A DNA stretch of 64,000 nucleotides from Frigididesulfovibrio sp031551885 (GCA_031551885.1 JAVBMX010000035.1:1-64000); one strand, 5' to 3'. Counted from the first letter of the stretch, positions 7,090 to 15,582 are shown. A program made the numbers and translations. Notes: generated from the sequence alone by a model not told the origin.

Positions 7090-8721
7090 ATGGGAGCAAG
7101 AGGCCCCGGCGCGAAACCGGTAAAAATGCCCGAAAAAGGCAACCCAAAAAAGAAAACTACCCGGCAACCGTGGGAGAAGAAAGGTCTTTCCCGCGCTGAT
7201 CGGGTGATCGCCTTTATCGAGTCCTTGCCCGTGACTTCCGGCCTGCTGGCGGGCACGAAGATGAAGCTGCTGCCCTTCCAGGTGGAATTTCTCCGCGCCG
7301 TGTACCGCGAAGACGCTACCGGCAAGCGCCCTGTCCGGCAGGCGGTTCTTTCCTGCCCTCGCAAAAATGGAAAAAGTGGGCTGGTGGCGGGCATGGCCCT
7401 GGCGCATTTCATCGGCCCGGAAGCAGAACAGCGTGGGCAATGCTATTCTTGCGCGAACGACCGAGCGCAAGCGTCCATTCTTTTCCGCGAAATGAAGGCG
7501 ATCATTTTGGCAACGCCTTGGATGTCCGACCGGGTGAATATCCGCGAATTTCACAAGGAACTGGAAGACGCCCTTACTGACAGCACCTTCAACGCCTTAT
7601 CCGCCGATGTCGCCACGAAGCACGGCCTTTCCCCGTCTTTTTGCTGCTATGACGAATTGGGGCAGGCCAGAAACCGCGACCTGTACGACGTCATGGAAAG
7701 CGCCCAAGAGGCAAGGCTGGCCCCGCTGCTGGTGAGCATCAGCACTCAGGCCCCCGACGATCAGCATATTCTTTCCGAACTCATAGACTACGGCCTGAAA
7801 GTGCAATCCGGCGAACTCGAAGACCCGTCTTTCCATTTGACCCTGTATGCGGCTCCGGAGGATTCCAACCCGTGGGAGCCTGCTACCTGGATGGCCTGCA
7901 ACCCCGCCGCCGGTAAATTCCTGAGCATGGAAGACTTGCAGACCGCCGCCCTTCAGGCTCAACGCCTGCCCGCAAAAGAGGCCAGCTTCCGAAATCTGCG
8001 CCTGAACCAGCGCGTTGACGGTGAAAGCCGCTTCATCGGTTCCGCCTTGTGGGATGCCTGCGCCGCCGCCGTACCCCTGGAAGACCTGAAGGGCTGCCGC
8101 TGCTACGGCGGGCTTGACCTGTCCAGCACTCAGGATTTGACCGCTCTTGTGCTGTTCTTCCCCGATTCCGGCGCGGTGCTGTCCTGGTTCTGGCTTCCGG
8201 GCGACGGGCTGAGGGAAAAAGCCGAAAAAGACCGCGTTCCCTATGTCCAGTGGGCGAAGGAAGGTTACTTGCAGACCTTCCCCGGCAAGGCCGTTGACCG
8301 TCATGCGGTGGCCGTCCAGGTGGCGGAAATCGCGACACTCTATGACGTGCAGGCCGTGGGCTTTGATCGCTGGCGCTTCGCTGATTTGCAAAAAATCCTT
8401 TCCGACGAAGGCATTACCGTCCGCTTTGAGCCGCACGGCCAGGGCTACAAGGACTTTTCCCCGTCTATTGAGGAATTCGAGCGGCTTTTACTGGAAGAAC
8501 GGTTCCGGCACGGCGGCAACCCCGTCTTGCGCTGGAATGCGGCCAACGCCGTGGCGCTGACTGACCCGGCGGGCAACCGAAAATTGGATAAAGCCAAGAG
8601 CACAGGCCGCATTGACGGGCTTGTGTCCCTGGTCATGGCCTGCGGCATGTTCGCCAAACTACGGGAAGAGCGGCCCCTTGCCGCCAAAGACTTCAGCGGA
8701 AACATGGTTTTCGAGTTCTGA
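7090..8721 (+). CDS. Phage terminase large subunit
   Basis: A 543-residue terminase large subunit, the DNA-packaging motor ATPase and nuclease. The Walker A-like motif SCPRKNGKS has Lys95. The Walker B-like YDELGQ has Asp188-Glu189. The C-terminal nuclease half includes acidic positions in GGLDLSSTQDLTAL and VGFDRWRFAD. The N-terminal tail (MGARGPGAKP, basic) is found in several terminases that follow a P27-type arrangement. RBS GAGG sits just before the ATG. No separate small terminase subunit is recognised upstream. The element therefore encodes its own packaging motor instead of only redirecting a helper's. Confidence 0.92.
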   Translation: MGARGPGAKPVKMPEKGNPKKKTTRQPWEKKGLSRADRVIAFIESLPVTSGLLAGTKMKLLPFQVEFLRAVYREDATGKRPVRQAVLSCPRKNGKSGLVAGMALAHFIGPEAEQRGQCYSCANDRAQASILFREMKAIILATPWMSDRVNIREFHKELEDALTDSTFNALSADVATKHGLSPSFCCYDELGQARNRDLYDVMESAQEARLAPLLVSISTQAPDDQHILSELIDYGLKVQSGELEDPSFHLTLYAAPEDSNPWEPATWMACNPAAGKFLSMEDLQTAALQAQRLPAKEASFRNLRLNQRVDGESRFIGSALWDACAAAVPLEDLKGCRCYGGLDLSSTQDLTALVLFFPDSGAVLSWFWLPGDGLREKAEKDRVPYVQWAKEGYLQTFPGKAVDRHAVAVQVAEIATLYDVQAVGFDRWRFADLQKILSDEGITVRFEPHGQGYKDFSPSIEEFERLLLEERFRHGGNPVLRWNAANAVALTDPAGNRKLDKAKSTGRIDGLVSLVMACGMFAKLREERPLAAKDFSGNMVFEF

Positions 8722-8832
8722 TACTGCAAAACCCCTTTTTATCCTTCACGTTGCTTCACGTTGCGATTTGCATTGCTCCGTGAAGCATTTTATTTTTGAT
8801 TCCAAATAGTAAGCACAAGAGCAGAGTGTCCT

Positions 8833-9174
8833 ATGTTGCTTTCACGAATGCGGAACCGCGTCGAATTCTGGAAAAAAGAAAAAGTCCGCCAGCCCAACGG
8901 AAGCCTTTCCGATGTCTGGACGCCCAAGTTTGTCTCCTGGGCCGAGGTAGTCAGTATCGGTGGTGAAGAGGGCAGGCTTGCCGCCGCGCAATCCAGTTCC
9001 GTGACATACCGCCTGACCATGCGGTACCGGCGCGACATTGACCCGCCCATGATGGCGAAAAACCTTGATGGGGGCCGCTTCATGGCGATTCAGGCGATCC
9101 GCGACCCGGATGGACACAGAAACCTTGTGGAACTTACCTGCCAGTGGAAGCAAGGGCAGATTGAACCTTCATAA
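8833..9174 (+). CDS. Phage head closure / head-tail adaptor protein
   Basis: A 113-residue protein with the SPP1 gp16-like head-closure pattern: a short start MLLSRMRNRVEFWKKEK, WTPKFVSWAEV, a central S/T-rich strand, YRLTMRYRRDID, then a C-terminal strand. This family forms the ring that closes the head and docks the tail. It lies between terminase and capsid. With the connector at 12155 it would let a tail supplied by another phage be attached. Confidence 0.78.
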   Translation: MLLSRMRNRVEFWKKEKVRQPNGSLSDVWTPKFVSWAEVVSIGGEEGRLAAAQSSSVTYRLTMRYRRDIDPPMMAKNLDGGRFMAIQAIRDPDGHRNLVELTCQWKQGQIEPS

Positions 9175-9186
9175 TGAGGAAACACC

Positions 9187-10389
9187 ATGAAAATGAAAGA
9201 CCTGCTTGACCGCCAACGCCGCATTCATGCCGACCTGAAGGGCATTGTGGATACTCCCGCCGGAGCCGATGGCGACCTTTCCGCCGAACAGGAAACCCGC
9301 GCCGCCGATCTTCAGGCGGAAATGGCGAAGGTCAAGCGCCTGATTGACGTACAGGCCGATCTTGACGAAGCCGAGCGCCGCATGAGCGGAACCCCTGTGA
9401 CCGGCGACCCGAAACTTGATCGGGAAATGCGCGGTTTCTCCCTGACGCGGATGATCCAGCACAAGCTGGGCGGGAATGTGGATGCCGGGCGGGAAATCGA
9501 AATCAGCCAAGAGCTTGCCCGCATGGAAGGCCGGAGCACGGAAGGCTTTTTCGCGCCGTACAGCTTCTTTGAAAAGCGTTCCACCATTACCTCCGCGACC
9601 GCCGGGGAGCTTATCGGCACCGTTCACCGGGGCGACCTGTATATTGACCTCTTGCGGGAAAAGAACCCCCTGGCCCGCCTGGGCATCCGCACCGTATCCG
9701 GCCTGACCGGCAATGTGGACGTCCCCCGCCTCAACGGCTCCACTTCTGTGGGCTGGTTCGCGGAAAATACCGACATTTCCGAAACGGACGCGGACTTTGA
9801 CAAGATCAGCCTGACCCCGCGCCATGTGGGCGCATGGACGCAATACAGCCGCAATATGCTGTTGCAGTCCAGCCCCGGCATTGAAGATATCCTGCGCTCC
9901 GATCTGGCCCAAGTGCTGGCACTGGAAGTGGCGCGGGCGACGATCAACGGCGCGGGCGGAACGGAGCCGACCGGTATTTTGAAGGCCCCCGGCATTCATA
10001 CCGTGGCCAAGCCCTCTGACCCGATGCTGTATGTTCCGGAACTTGGCGATCCTTTGTTTCAGGCGAACGTGGATAACGTGTCCTATCTGGCGAACTCCGG
10101 CATGAAAAAGACCGTGGACAGCCTCCTGACCGCTGACGGTCTGCCTGTGGGCGCTGCCTCTTTTTTCCGTAGCAATCCCTATGTGTTCACCAGCCTTGTG
10201 CCCGCAGCCAACGCCATGCTGGCCGGAAATTTTAGCGATGTTCTGACTGGCACCTGGAGCGGCGTTGAAATTCTGATCAACCCGTACATGGAAAGCGCCT
10301 ACAAGCGCGGAAACGTGGCCATGCGGATCATCCTGACGATGGACGTTGCAATCCGGCATCCTGAATCCTTCGCCGTGTTCGGGGCGTAA
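9187..10389 (+). CDS. Phage major capsid protein, HK97 fold
   Basis: A 400-residue HK97-type capsid protein. The first ~75 residues form a charged coiled-coil (delta/scaffold) domain. A mature body follows, beginning near residue 110-130, with family-typical strings such as GELIGTVHRGDL, SVGWFAENTDIS, TPRHVGAWTQYSRN and NGAGGTEPTGIL. The N-terminal domain would be removed by the protease encoded next. RBS GAGGAAA precedes the ATG. Order in this element is capsid, protease, portal, the reverse of the classic HK97 order. Confidence 0.93.
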   Translation: MKMKDLLDRQRRIHADLKGIVDTPAGADGDLSAEQETRAADLQAEMAKVKRLIDVQADLDEAERRMSGTPVTGDPKLDREMRGFSLTRMIQHKLGGNVDAGREIEISQELARMEGRSTEGFFAPYSFFEKRSTITSATAGELIGTVHRGDLYIDLLREKNPLARLGIRTVSGLTGNVDVPRLNGSTSVGWFAENTDISETDADFDKISLTPRHVGAWTQYSRNMLLQSSPGIEDILRSDLAQVLALEVARATINGAGGTEPTGILKAPGIHTVAKPSDPMLYVPELGDPLFQANVDNVSYLANSGMKKTVDSLLTADGLPVGAASFFRSNPYVFTSLVPAANAMLAGNFSDVLTGTWSGVEILINPYMESAYKRGNVAMRIILTMDVAIRHPESFAVFGA

Positions 10390-10390
10390 A

Positions 10391-10975
10391 ATGTTCGCGC
10401 TGCCGTACTCTTCAGCGGTTCAAAGCGCGAAAAGTGGGCTAACCACTCCTACCGGCCCGCGAGAAACCCGGCAGGCTGCCAGTGTAACGCTGGCGGCCTA
10501 CGGGCGGACCCTGGAAGGCTACGCCGCCGTATTCAACGAAGAAACCCGCATAAGCGGTTTTCATGAAGTGGTGCTGCCGGGCGCGTTTCGTGAATCCTTG
10601 AGGAGTGGAACCGATGTTCTCTGTTTGGTTGACCATGATCCGGGCAAACTTTTGGCCCGGACTCGAAGCGGTACGCTACGGCTTGAGGAAGACGGCAAGG
10701 GGCTGCACTTTGAAATTGACCTGCCTGATACAAGCATTGCGCGTGATGTGCTGGCCCTTGTGCAACGCGGCGACGTGGGCGGCTGCTCTTTTGCCTTTAC
10801 GGTGAAACGCGGCGGTGAAGCATGGCAAGGCAAGCGCCGGGAACTGCGCTCCGTGGCCTTGCATGAAATCAGCCTGGTTCACGCCTGGCCCGCCTATAAA
10901 AATACATCCGTTCAGGCCCGCGCCGCCGTGCCCCCCAAAGTTTCGGCCCTGCAAAGGCTTCTGGATACCTTATGA
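10391..10975 (+). CDS. HK97-family prohead protease (S78)
   Basis: A 194-residue serine protease of the prohead maturation family. The catalytic residues are recognisable as His82 in LVDHDPGKLLAR and Ser133 in GGCSFAFT, with the usual GYAAVFN start strand and a SLVHAWPAY motif near the end. The frame is open from 10346, but the ATG at 10391 lies just after the capsid stop and gives the normal N-terminus. It is expected to cut the scaffold domain off the capsid protein. The stop overlaps the portal ATG (ATGA), so the two are coupled. Confidence 0.9.
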   Translation: MFALPYSSAVQSAKSGLTTPTGPRETRQAASVTLAAYGRTLEGYAAVFNEETRISGFHEVVLPGAFRESLRSGTDVLCLVDHDPGKLLARTRSGTLRLEEDGKGLHFEIDLPDTSIARDVLALVQRGDVGGCSFAFTVKRGGEAWQGKRRELRSVALHEISLVHAWPAYKNTSVQARAAVPPKVSALQRLLDTL

Positions 10976-12174
10976 ACTTTTTGCGAATGCTGACCCGAAA
11001 AAAAGAAGAACGGGCCGGAGATTGCCCGTCCTGGGGCTATCTCCAGGGCGCAACCCTGCCGGGAACCGCTTTCGTCAATCCGAACTTCTATGAATGCCTG
11101 TCCGCCGTGGCCGGGTGCGTGAGCATCATTTCCACGTCCCTGTCTTCCTGCCCGGCTCAGGTCTACCGCACGGAAGGCAATATCCGCAAAGAGGCCCCGG
11201 ACTATCCGCTGTCCGGCCTGATCCGTAACGGCGTGAATCAGTATCAAAGCTGGCACGACTTCATGGAACTGATGATGCGGCAACTTCTTTTGCGCGGCAA
11301 CGCCCTGGCCCATATCATCCATGATGGCGGCGGGCGCGTTGTCGAGCTGCGTCCCTATCCCTGGGATTGGGTGAACATCGAGGTTCTCCGTGGCGGGCGC
11401 ATCGTCTACACCGTGACGGACGCGCAAGGCATGTACGGCGCTCCGGGCGCGACCCTGCGCCTGCTGCCTGACGAAGTGCTCCACATCAAAGACGGCCCGG
11501 ATTTGCCCTTCATCGGCAAGGGCCGCATTGCCCGTTCCGCTGCGGTATTCGCTGGCGGGGTGGAGGTGCAAAACTTCGCTTCCAGCCTGTATTCCCAAGG
11601 AGTGCGGCCTTCCGGCGCTTTGGAAGTGCCCGTGAAGCTGGAAGACGACGCCCGCGCCAAGCTGGTCGGAGAACTGCGGAACTTTTTCACCGGTTCCAAA
11701 AACGCGGCCAAGGCGATGATTTTGGAACACGGCATGAAGTGGAACGCCTTTGAAATTTCCGCTGAGGATGCCGAAGCCCTTGCTTCCCGCCAGTTCACCG
11801 TGGAAGAGATCGCCCGCCTCTACAACGTACCGCCGCCGCTGATTGGCGACCTTCGACACGGCACTTTCCAGAACTCCGAAACCGCCGGGCGCTGGTTCGC
11901 CATGTTCGCCCTTGGCCCCTGGGCCGACAAGGTGGAAGCGGAGTTCCAGCGTTCCGTCTTTTCCGAAGATGACCGGGCCGAATACGAGCTTGTCATTGAT
12001 CTTTCCGGCCTGACACGCGGCGACCATGCAACCCGCTGGAACAGCCACGTGGCCGCCGTGCAGGCGGGTATTCTGACGGCCAATGAGGTGAGGGAAGAAG
12101 AAGGCTGGAATCCTCGCCCGGACGGCGACACGCTGACGCAAAAGGGGGTGGCCCATGCCGATGATAACGCTTGA
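10972..12174 (+). CDS. Phage portal protein, HK97 family
   Basis: A 400-residue portal protein, the dodecameric ring through which DNA enters the head. Family marks: FYECLSAVAGCVSIISTSL near the start, SWHDFMELMMRQLLLRGNAL, EVLHIKDG, and RLYNVPPPLIGDL followed by TFQNSETAGRWF. Length is normal. It overlaps the protease stop by 4 nt, and the following connector gene starts 20 nt inside its end. That tight packing is typical of an intact, selected head operon rather than a decaying prophage. Confidence 0.92.
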   Translation: MNFLRMLTRKKEERAGDCPSWGYLQGATLPGTAFVNPNFYECLSAVAGCVSIISTSLSSCPAQVYRTEGNIRKEAPDYPLSGLIRNGVNQYQSWHDFMELMMRQLLLRGNALAHIIHDGGGRVVELRPYPWDWVNIEVLRGGRIVYTVTDAQGMYGAPGATLRLLPDEVLHIKDGPDLPFIGKGRIARSAAVFAGGVEVQNFASSLYSQGVRPSGALEVPVKLEDDARAKLVGELRNFFTGSKNAAKAMILEHGMKWNAFEISAEDAEALASRQFTVEEIARLYNVPPPLIGDLRHGTFQNSETAGRWFAMFALGPWADKVEAEFQRSVFSEDDRAEYELVIDLSGLTRGDHATRWNSHVAAVQAGILTANEVREEEGWNPRPDGDTLTQKGVAHADDNA

Positions 12175-12451
12175 AGAGGCCAAGGCCCATATAAAAGTGG
12201 ACAATGACGACGAAGACGCGCTGATCAATACTTACATCGCCGCTGCAGAAGACCACATCCGCCGGTACTGCGGGCAGGACTTTGAAGAAAGCCTGCCCGC
12301 CATTATCAAGGTAGCCTGTCTGATGATTGTGGCCGGAATGTACGAAGGGCGGCAAGCCGTGCTGATGAGCGAACGGGGCGGGAGCATCAAGACCAATAAT
12401 TTGGCCTATGCTTACCTGGAACAGCACCGGAAAAATCGGGGAGTAATTTAA
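12155..12451 (+). CDS. Phage gp6-like head-tail connector
   Basis: A 98-residue all-helical protein of the HK97 gp6-like connector family: MITLEEAKAHIKVDNDDEDALI, then YIAAAEDHIRRYCGQ, then a third helix with KVACLMIVAGMYEGRQ. These adaptors bind beneath the portal and prepare the head for a tail. It is the last gene of the element. The next 85 bp hold the repeats, hairpin and attachment site, with no tail gene at all. Confidence 0.85.
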   Translation: MPMITLEEAKAHIKVDNDDEDALINTYIAAAEDHIRRYCGQDFEESLPAIIKVACLMIVAGMYEGRQAVLMSERGGSIKTNNLAYAYLEQHRKNRGVI

Positions 12452-12452
12452 G

Positions 12453-12488
12453 GTAGTACGCGCGGAAAAAGTAGTACAGGGGTAGTAT
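12453..12488 (+). repeat. GGTAGTAC-type repeats, candidate integrase arm sites (right)
   Basis: Three related words (GGTAGTAC, AGTAGTAC, GGTAGTAT) lie just inside the right end of the element. They match the two copies next to the integrase at 1993-2010. The symmetric placement suggests recombinase or excisionase binding. Confidence 0.45.
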
Positions 12489-12509
12489 AAAACGCCCCGA
12501 GAAAAGAAA

Positions 12510-12539
12510 AAGGGTTTTCGGTGTTATCCGAAAACCCTT
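12510..12539 (+). terminator. Hairpin closing the head operon
   Basis: A perfect 12-bp stem (AAGGGTTTTCGG with CCGAAAACCCTT) and a 6-nt loop lie directly beside the right attachment repeat. It would end the structural transcript and shield tRNA-Asn. Confidence 0.65.
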
Positions 12540-12594
12540 GCTCGTTCTGGCTCCCCGGCACGGGATTGAACCGCGGACCTAGTGATTAACAGTC
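12537..12594 (-). repeat. attR overlapping the 3' half of tRNA-Asn
   Basis: The 58-bp partner of the left repeat at 1817-1874 (55 of 58 identical). The part from 12548 is inside the intact tRNA gene, so integration kept the tRNA functional. Confidence 0.88.
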
Positions 12595-12623
12595 ACCCGC
12601 TCTGCCAGCTGAGCTACCGGGGA
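12548..12623 (-). tRNA. tRNA-Asn (anticodon GTT)
   Basis: The minus strand folds as a 76-nt tRNA including the encoded CCA: acceptor TCCCCGG paired with CCGGGGA, D arm GCTC..GAGC, anticodon loop CTGTTAA with anticodon GTT (Asn), and a T arm with GGTTCAATCC. It is the integration target of the neighbouring element. Confidence 0.95.
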
Positions 12624-12858
12624 ATAGAAGCACCGTGGTGCAGGGATGGAGTACTATACGCTTGCGCGCACGGCGTCAAGTTCTTTTTACGAATCGTATA
12701 AAATTTCATGCGCGGACAAGAATGACGGCAGACCTGTTCTTCACGCGGAATATTTTTTCCCTCTCGGCCCTAAACATCCTTGTCCTTTGGCCGATACAGC
12801 AAGTGCCCGCTCCTTTCCTTTTAAGCGCAGCCCGCAGTGGAGTCTCTCGGAGAACACC

Positions 12859-14757
12859 ATGACCGGCATCAACCCTTCAGGATCATCCTCATGGCACGCG
12901 AGTCGCCCCGATTATCTTCGGGTCGGTTCCGGCGGCCTTATGGAACTGAAGCAGCCGACAACGGAAAGAGTGCCCAACGACGTCGCCGAGTTCCGAAGCG
13001 AAAAGGAACTTGAGCAAAATCAAAAGATTATGTACGCCAGAGCCCGCAGTCAGGTGGAAGGCGACATGACCTTTTCGGCCGGCATGGGCACCCTGCGCAT
13101 CGCCGCCGGGCAGGAAGGAAAGGCCCGCCAAGCCACCCTGACCTGGAAAGGCGAAGACGGCCAGACGGAAACCCTCGAGTTCACCATCTCCGACGACACC
13201 CGGATCACCTGGGACGAAAACGGCGCTCCGGTCGTGCTGCAGGGCTCGCAAGCCCTGGAAAAGGGTGTGCTCAAGGCCCAGGGGAACAACGATTTCCTCA
13301 TTCGGGTCAACGCCGCCGTGGTGCAGGGCGGCGACGCCAAAAGCACCGTGCTGAACCTTTCCGAAAAATCCGGCAATTTTATCGGCGGCAAGGGCGGCAT
13401 GACCTTCTGGGGCAGTTACAAAGACAGCACCATCACCGGCGGTGAAGGCGAAAACCGCTTCGCCGGCGTGTTCACCGACTCCCACGTCACCGGCGGGGCG
13501 GCAAAAGATACGTTCTCCGGCTTTTTCGCCCGGTCCATCGTCAAGGGCGGCGACTCCGCCGACACGTTCTCCGGCATTTTCTTCGACAAAACGGAAATTT
13601 TCGGCGAAGAAGGCGACGACTCGTTCACCGGGCGCTTCATCTCGGCCAAGCTTTACGGCGGCGGCGGCAACAACTACTTCGGTTACCAATCCGGCCTCGG
13701 CACCGACCAGGCCGTGCAGGAGCTGAACCCCAATCCGGATAAAAGCTCCGCCGGCAAACTCAAAACCGAAGATCCTTCCGCCGAAGCGGGCTACTTTTTC
13801 ATGGAAGCCTCCGCCGCCATCAACACGACGGGGCCCAAGCGCGCGATGACCCAACAGTTCGTCAATGTGGTCATCGATACGGGCGACGGCGACGCCGAGT
13901 TGTCCGGCTCGTTCAAAGAGGCCGACATCACTTTGGGCAAGGGCACGAACAAAGTCAAAGGCTTTGCCGTGGACTCGCGGATCGACGGTTCCCACGCCGA
14001 ACGCAACGACATGCACCTGGGGTTCGCCCAAGGCAGCACCGTGCTTTCCGGCTCGGGCGACGACAAAATTCAGATGGTCACCGGCCGCGAGAACCGCATC
14101 GACGCGGGCGACGGCGACGACGCGATTCTGCTCGGCGACCAAAAGGATCAGGCCAGCAATACCCTGCAGCTCAGCGGGGTCTCGCTGGATCTGCCCTACA
14201 CCGAGTTCGACACCAACCCCAAGTGGGGCGGCGACCCGACCTCGGGCAACTCTCCCCGTGTGTACCACGGCACCCTCGAGTACAACGTGGTCAACGCCTC
14301 CAAGGGCAAGAACACGGTGTCCGTCAATACGGGAGATGAAGACGAGCGTTTTCTTTCCGGCGAATTGAAAGACGACGAGGAAAAGACCGAGGAGCAACTT
14401 GCGACGGAAGAAGTCGACCCCTTGGGAGTACGGCCCGGCACATCCGCCGACCGGGCGCGGAAGCTCCGCGACTTCGCCGTCGACAACCTGGCCGAGTCTC
14501 TTGGAGCGGACCCGAAAAACACCGACGACGTCGAACAGCCTGAAGACGAAGAGGAAGATGAATCCGAGCCCGGCGATCTGAACTGGAAGTTCGATACGGA
14601 CAACATGATCCCGGACGGGCAATCCACCGGAGCGGTGCAGGTGATCATGAGCGACAGTGAGCGCCGCACCTTCAATCAGAGCTACGGCTCACGCAAGGCC
14701 AAGCAGCGCACCTACACAAATTTCGCCTCCTCCAACCCCGGATTGTGGACGGCGTAA
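12859..14757 (+). CDS. RTX-like glycine/aspartate repeat protein of unknown function
   Basis: A 632-residue acidic protein without a signal peptide. After an N-terminal domain of about 170 residues it has a beta-roll-like array of about 20-residue units, such as DTFSGFFARSIVKGGDSA and DTFSGIFFDKTEIFGEEG. A second such block near residues 330-420 contains GSGDDKIQMVTGRENRIDAG. These resemble calcium-binding RTX repeats but are not the canonical nonapeptide. The C-terminal 120 residues are strongly acidic. Absence of a Sec signal together with GGxGxD repeats suggests type I secretion. No secretion genes are in the window. The frame is open from 12646, but GGAG precedes ATG 12859. Confidence 0.7.
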   Translation: MTGINPSGSSSWHASRPDYLRVGSGGLMELKQPTTERVPNDVAEFRSEKELEQNQKIMYARARSQVEGDMTFSAGMGTLRIAAGQEGKARQATLTWKGEDGQTETLEFTISDDTRITWDENGAPVVLQGSQALEKGVLKAQGNNDFLIRVNAAVVQGGDAKSTVLNLSEKSGNFIGGKGGMTFWGSYKDSTITGGEGENRFAGVFTDSHVTGGAAKDTFSGFFARSIVKGGDSADTFSGIFFDKTEIFGEEGDDSFTGRFISAKLYGGGGNNYFGYQSGLGTDQAVQELNPNPDKSSAGKLKTEDPSAEAGYFFMEASAAINTTGPKRAMTQQFVNVVIDTGDGDAELSGSFKEADITLGKGTNKVKGFAVDSRIDGSHAERNDMHLGFAQGSTVLSGSGDDKIQMVTGRENRIDAGDGDDAILLGDQKDQASNTLQLSGVSLDLPYTEFDTNPKWGGDPTSGNSPRVYHGTLEYNVVNASKGKNTVSVNTGDEDERFLSGELKDDEEKTEEQLATEEVDPLGVRPGTSADRARKLRDFAVDNLAESLGADPKNTDDVEQPEDEEEDESEPGDLNWKFDTDNMIPDGQSTGAVQVIMSDSERRTFNQSYGSRKAKQRTYTNFASSNPGLWTA

Positions 14758-14770
14758 ATCCCACCGGACA

Positions 14771-14816
14771 AAGAAAAAGGAAAAAGCCCCTTTCACAGGG
14801 CTTTTTCCTTTTTCTT
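14771..14816. terminator. Strong terminator after the repeat protein
   Basis: A perfect 19-bp A/T-flanked stem around GCCC/GGGC with an 8-nt loop, followed by T-rich sequence. Symmetry allows it to work in both directions. Confidence 0.85.
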
Positions 14817-14941
14817 CGCTCTTTTTCCTCTTCTCCCAAACGCTTCTTTACGGCATCACGCCGGACAGACCCGCCCCCACAGCTCGGAATCCCTTGTATT
14901 CCAAAGCGAATCGCCGCATAAGGACGGGAATGGAGGCGCAC

Positions 14942-15331
14942 ATGGTTTCCACCATTCTCGGAATATCGGCCGGAGCGGCCCTCGGGGCGCTTTCCCGCTG
15001 GGTTCTGACCCTGTTGCTCAACGCCCTGTTTCCGCCCTTGGCCCTGGGCACTCTGGCGGCCAATTTGATCGGCTGTTTTCTCATGGGCATGATTCTTGGC
15101 GCGGGCACGGCCCTGCCCCAATGGGATCCCGCGTGGCGCACGCCTGTGGTCACGGGATTTCTCGGCGCCTTGACGACGTTTTCCAGTTTCGCGGCCGAAG
15201 TGGTCCTGCTCATGGAACAAGGCCGCCCGATTTGGGCCGCCTTGAACATTGCCGCCCACCTGGGCGGTTGCCTGCTTATGGTTTTCACGGGCATGGCCTG
15301 CGCGGCCCTGCTTCGCCGTACGACGGCGTAA
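14942..15331 (+). CDS. crcB: Fluoride ion channel CrcB/FluC
   Basis: A 129-residue, four-helix inner-membrane protein of the CrcB/Fluc family, which exports toxic fluoride as a dual-topology dimer. Diagnostic strings are GAALGALSRW near the start, GTLAANLIGCFLMG (the Asn of the pore), and GFLGALTTFSSF (the TTFS phenylalanine-box and sodium-site region). GGAGG at 14932-14936 precedes the ATG at 14942; the frame is open further upstream but without signals. No fluoride riboswitch consensus is visible in the leader. Confidence 0.92.
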   Translation: MVSTILGISAGAALGALSRWVLTLLLNALFPPLALGTLAANLIGCFLMGMILGAGTALPQWDPAWRTPVVTGFLGALTTFSSFAAEVVLLMEQGRPIWAALNIAAHLGGCLLMVFTGMACAALLRRTTA

Positions 15332-15370
15332 GAGTAAAAAACGGCGCAGATGAGCGCCTCAGAAGGTTAG

Positions 15371-15565
15371 AGCAAATTAACTTTGAAAAAGTTATTTGCT
15401 CTGACGAACGCGTAAGCGGGCTGCGGTCCGCGCTGCAGGGAGTATTCTTTCGTTTCTCCGGCAGTGCCCCACCGACATGCCGACCTTCGCATCCCTGTTT
15501 ACTTGCGGGCTCGTTCGGAAGTCTTTCGGAATATGGTTTTTATAAACATTTTCAAAGTGAAAATG
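15371..15565 (+). repeat. Two-hairpin dispersed element, copy A (upstream of the BenE gene)
   Basis: The 5' hairpin is AGCAAAT-TAACTT / AAGTTATTTGCT (15371-15400). The conserved middle includes GCGTAAGCGG and CTTGCGGGCTCGTTCGG. The 3' hairpin is CATTTTC-AAAGT-GAAAATG (15547-15565), ending 17 nt before the GTG start of the transporter. Unlike the other copies, this one carries an extra ~85 bp between the two middle blocks. Confidence 0.7.
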
Positions 15566-15582
15566 CCCCAGAGGAAAGCGCG

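Larger units (their letters stand above)
1817..12594 (+). mobile_element. Integrated satellite-like prophage element (capsid-forming PICI type)
   Basis: A 10.7-kb element lies between tRNA-Asn-derived direct repeats. Its genes are all on the plus strand: integrase, unknown AT-rich gene, AlpA-like regulator, primase-like gene in two frames, four small unknowns or HNH, large terminase, head closure, HK97 major capsid, S78 protease, portal, and gp6-like connector. I see no tail, baseplate, holin or endolysin gene and no CI-like repressor. An integrase-AlpA-primase module joined to a full head and packaging module without tails is the gene content described for capsid-forming phage-inducible chromosomal islands. 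The alternative is a prophage that has lost its late genes by deletion. Confidence 0.75.

Noticed and set aside
12646..12858. N-terminal extension of the RTX-like protein
   Set aside because: The frame is open, but the extension looks like random translation and the good GGAG-ATG signal is at 12859.
14817..14941. Fluoride riboswitch upstream of crcB
   Set aside because: The leader is short and I could not find the conserved riboswitch core or its pseudoknot.
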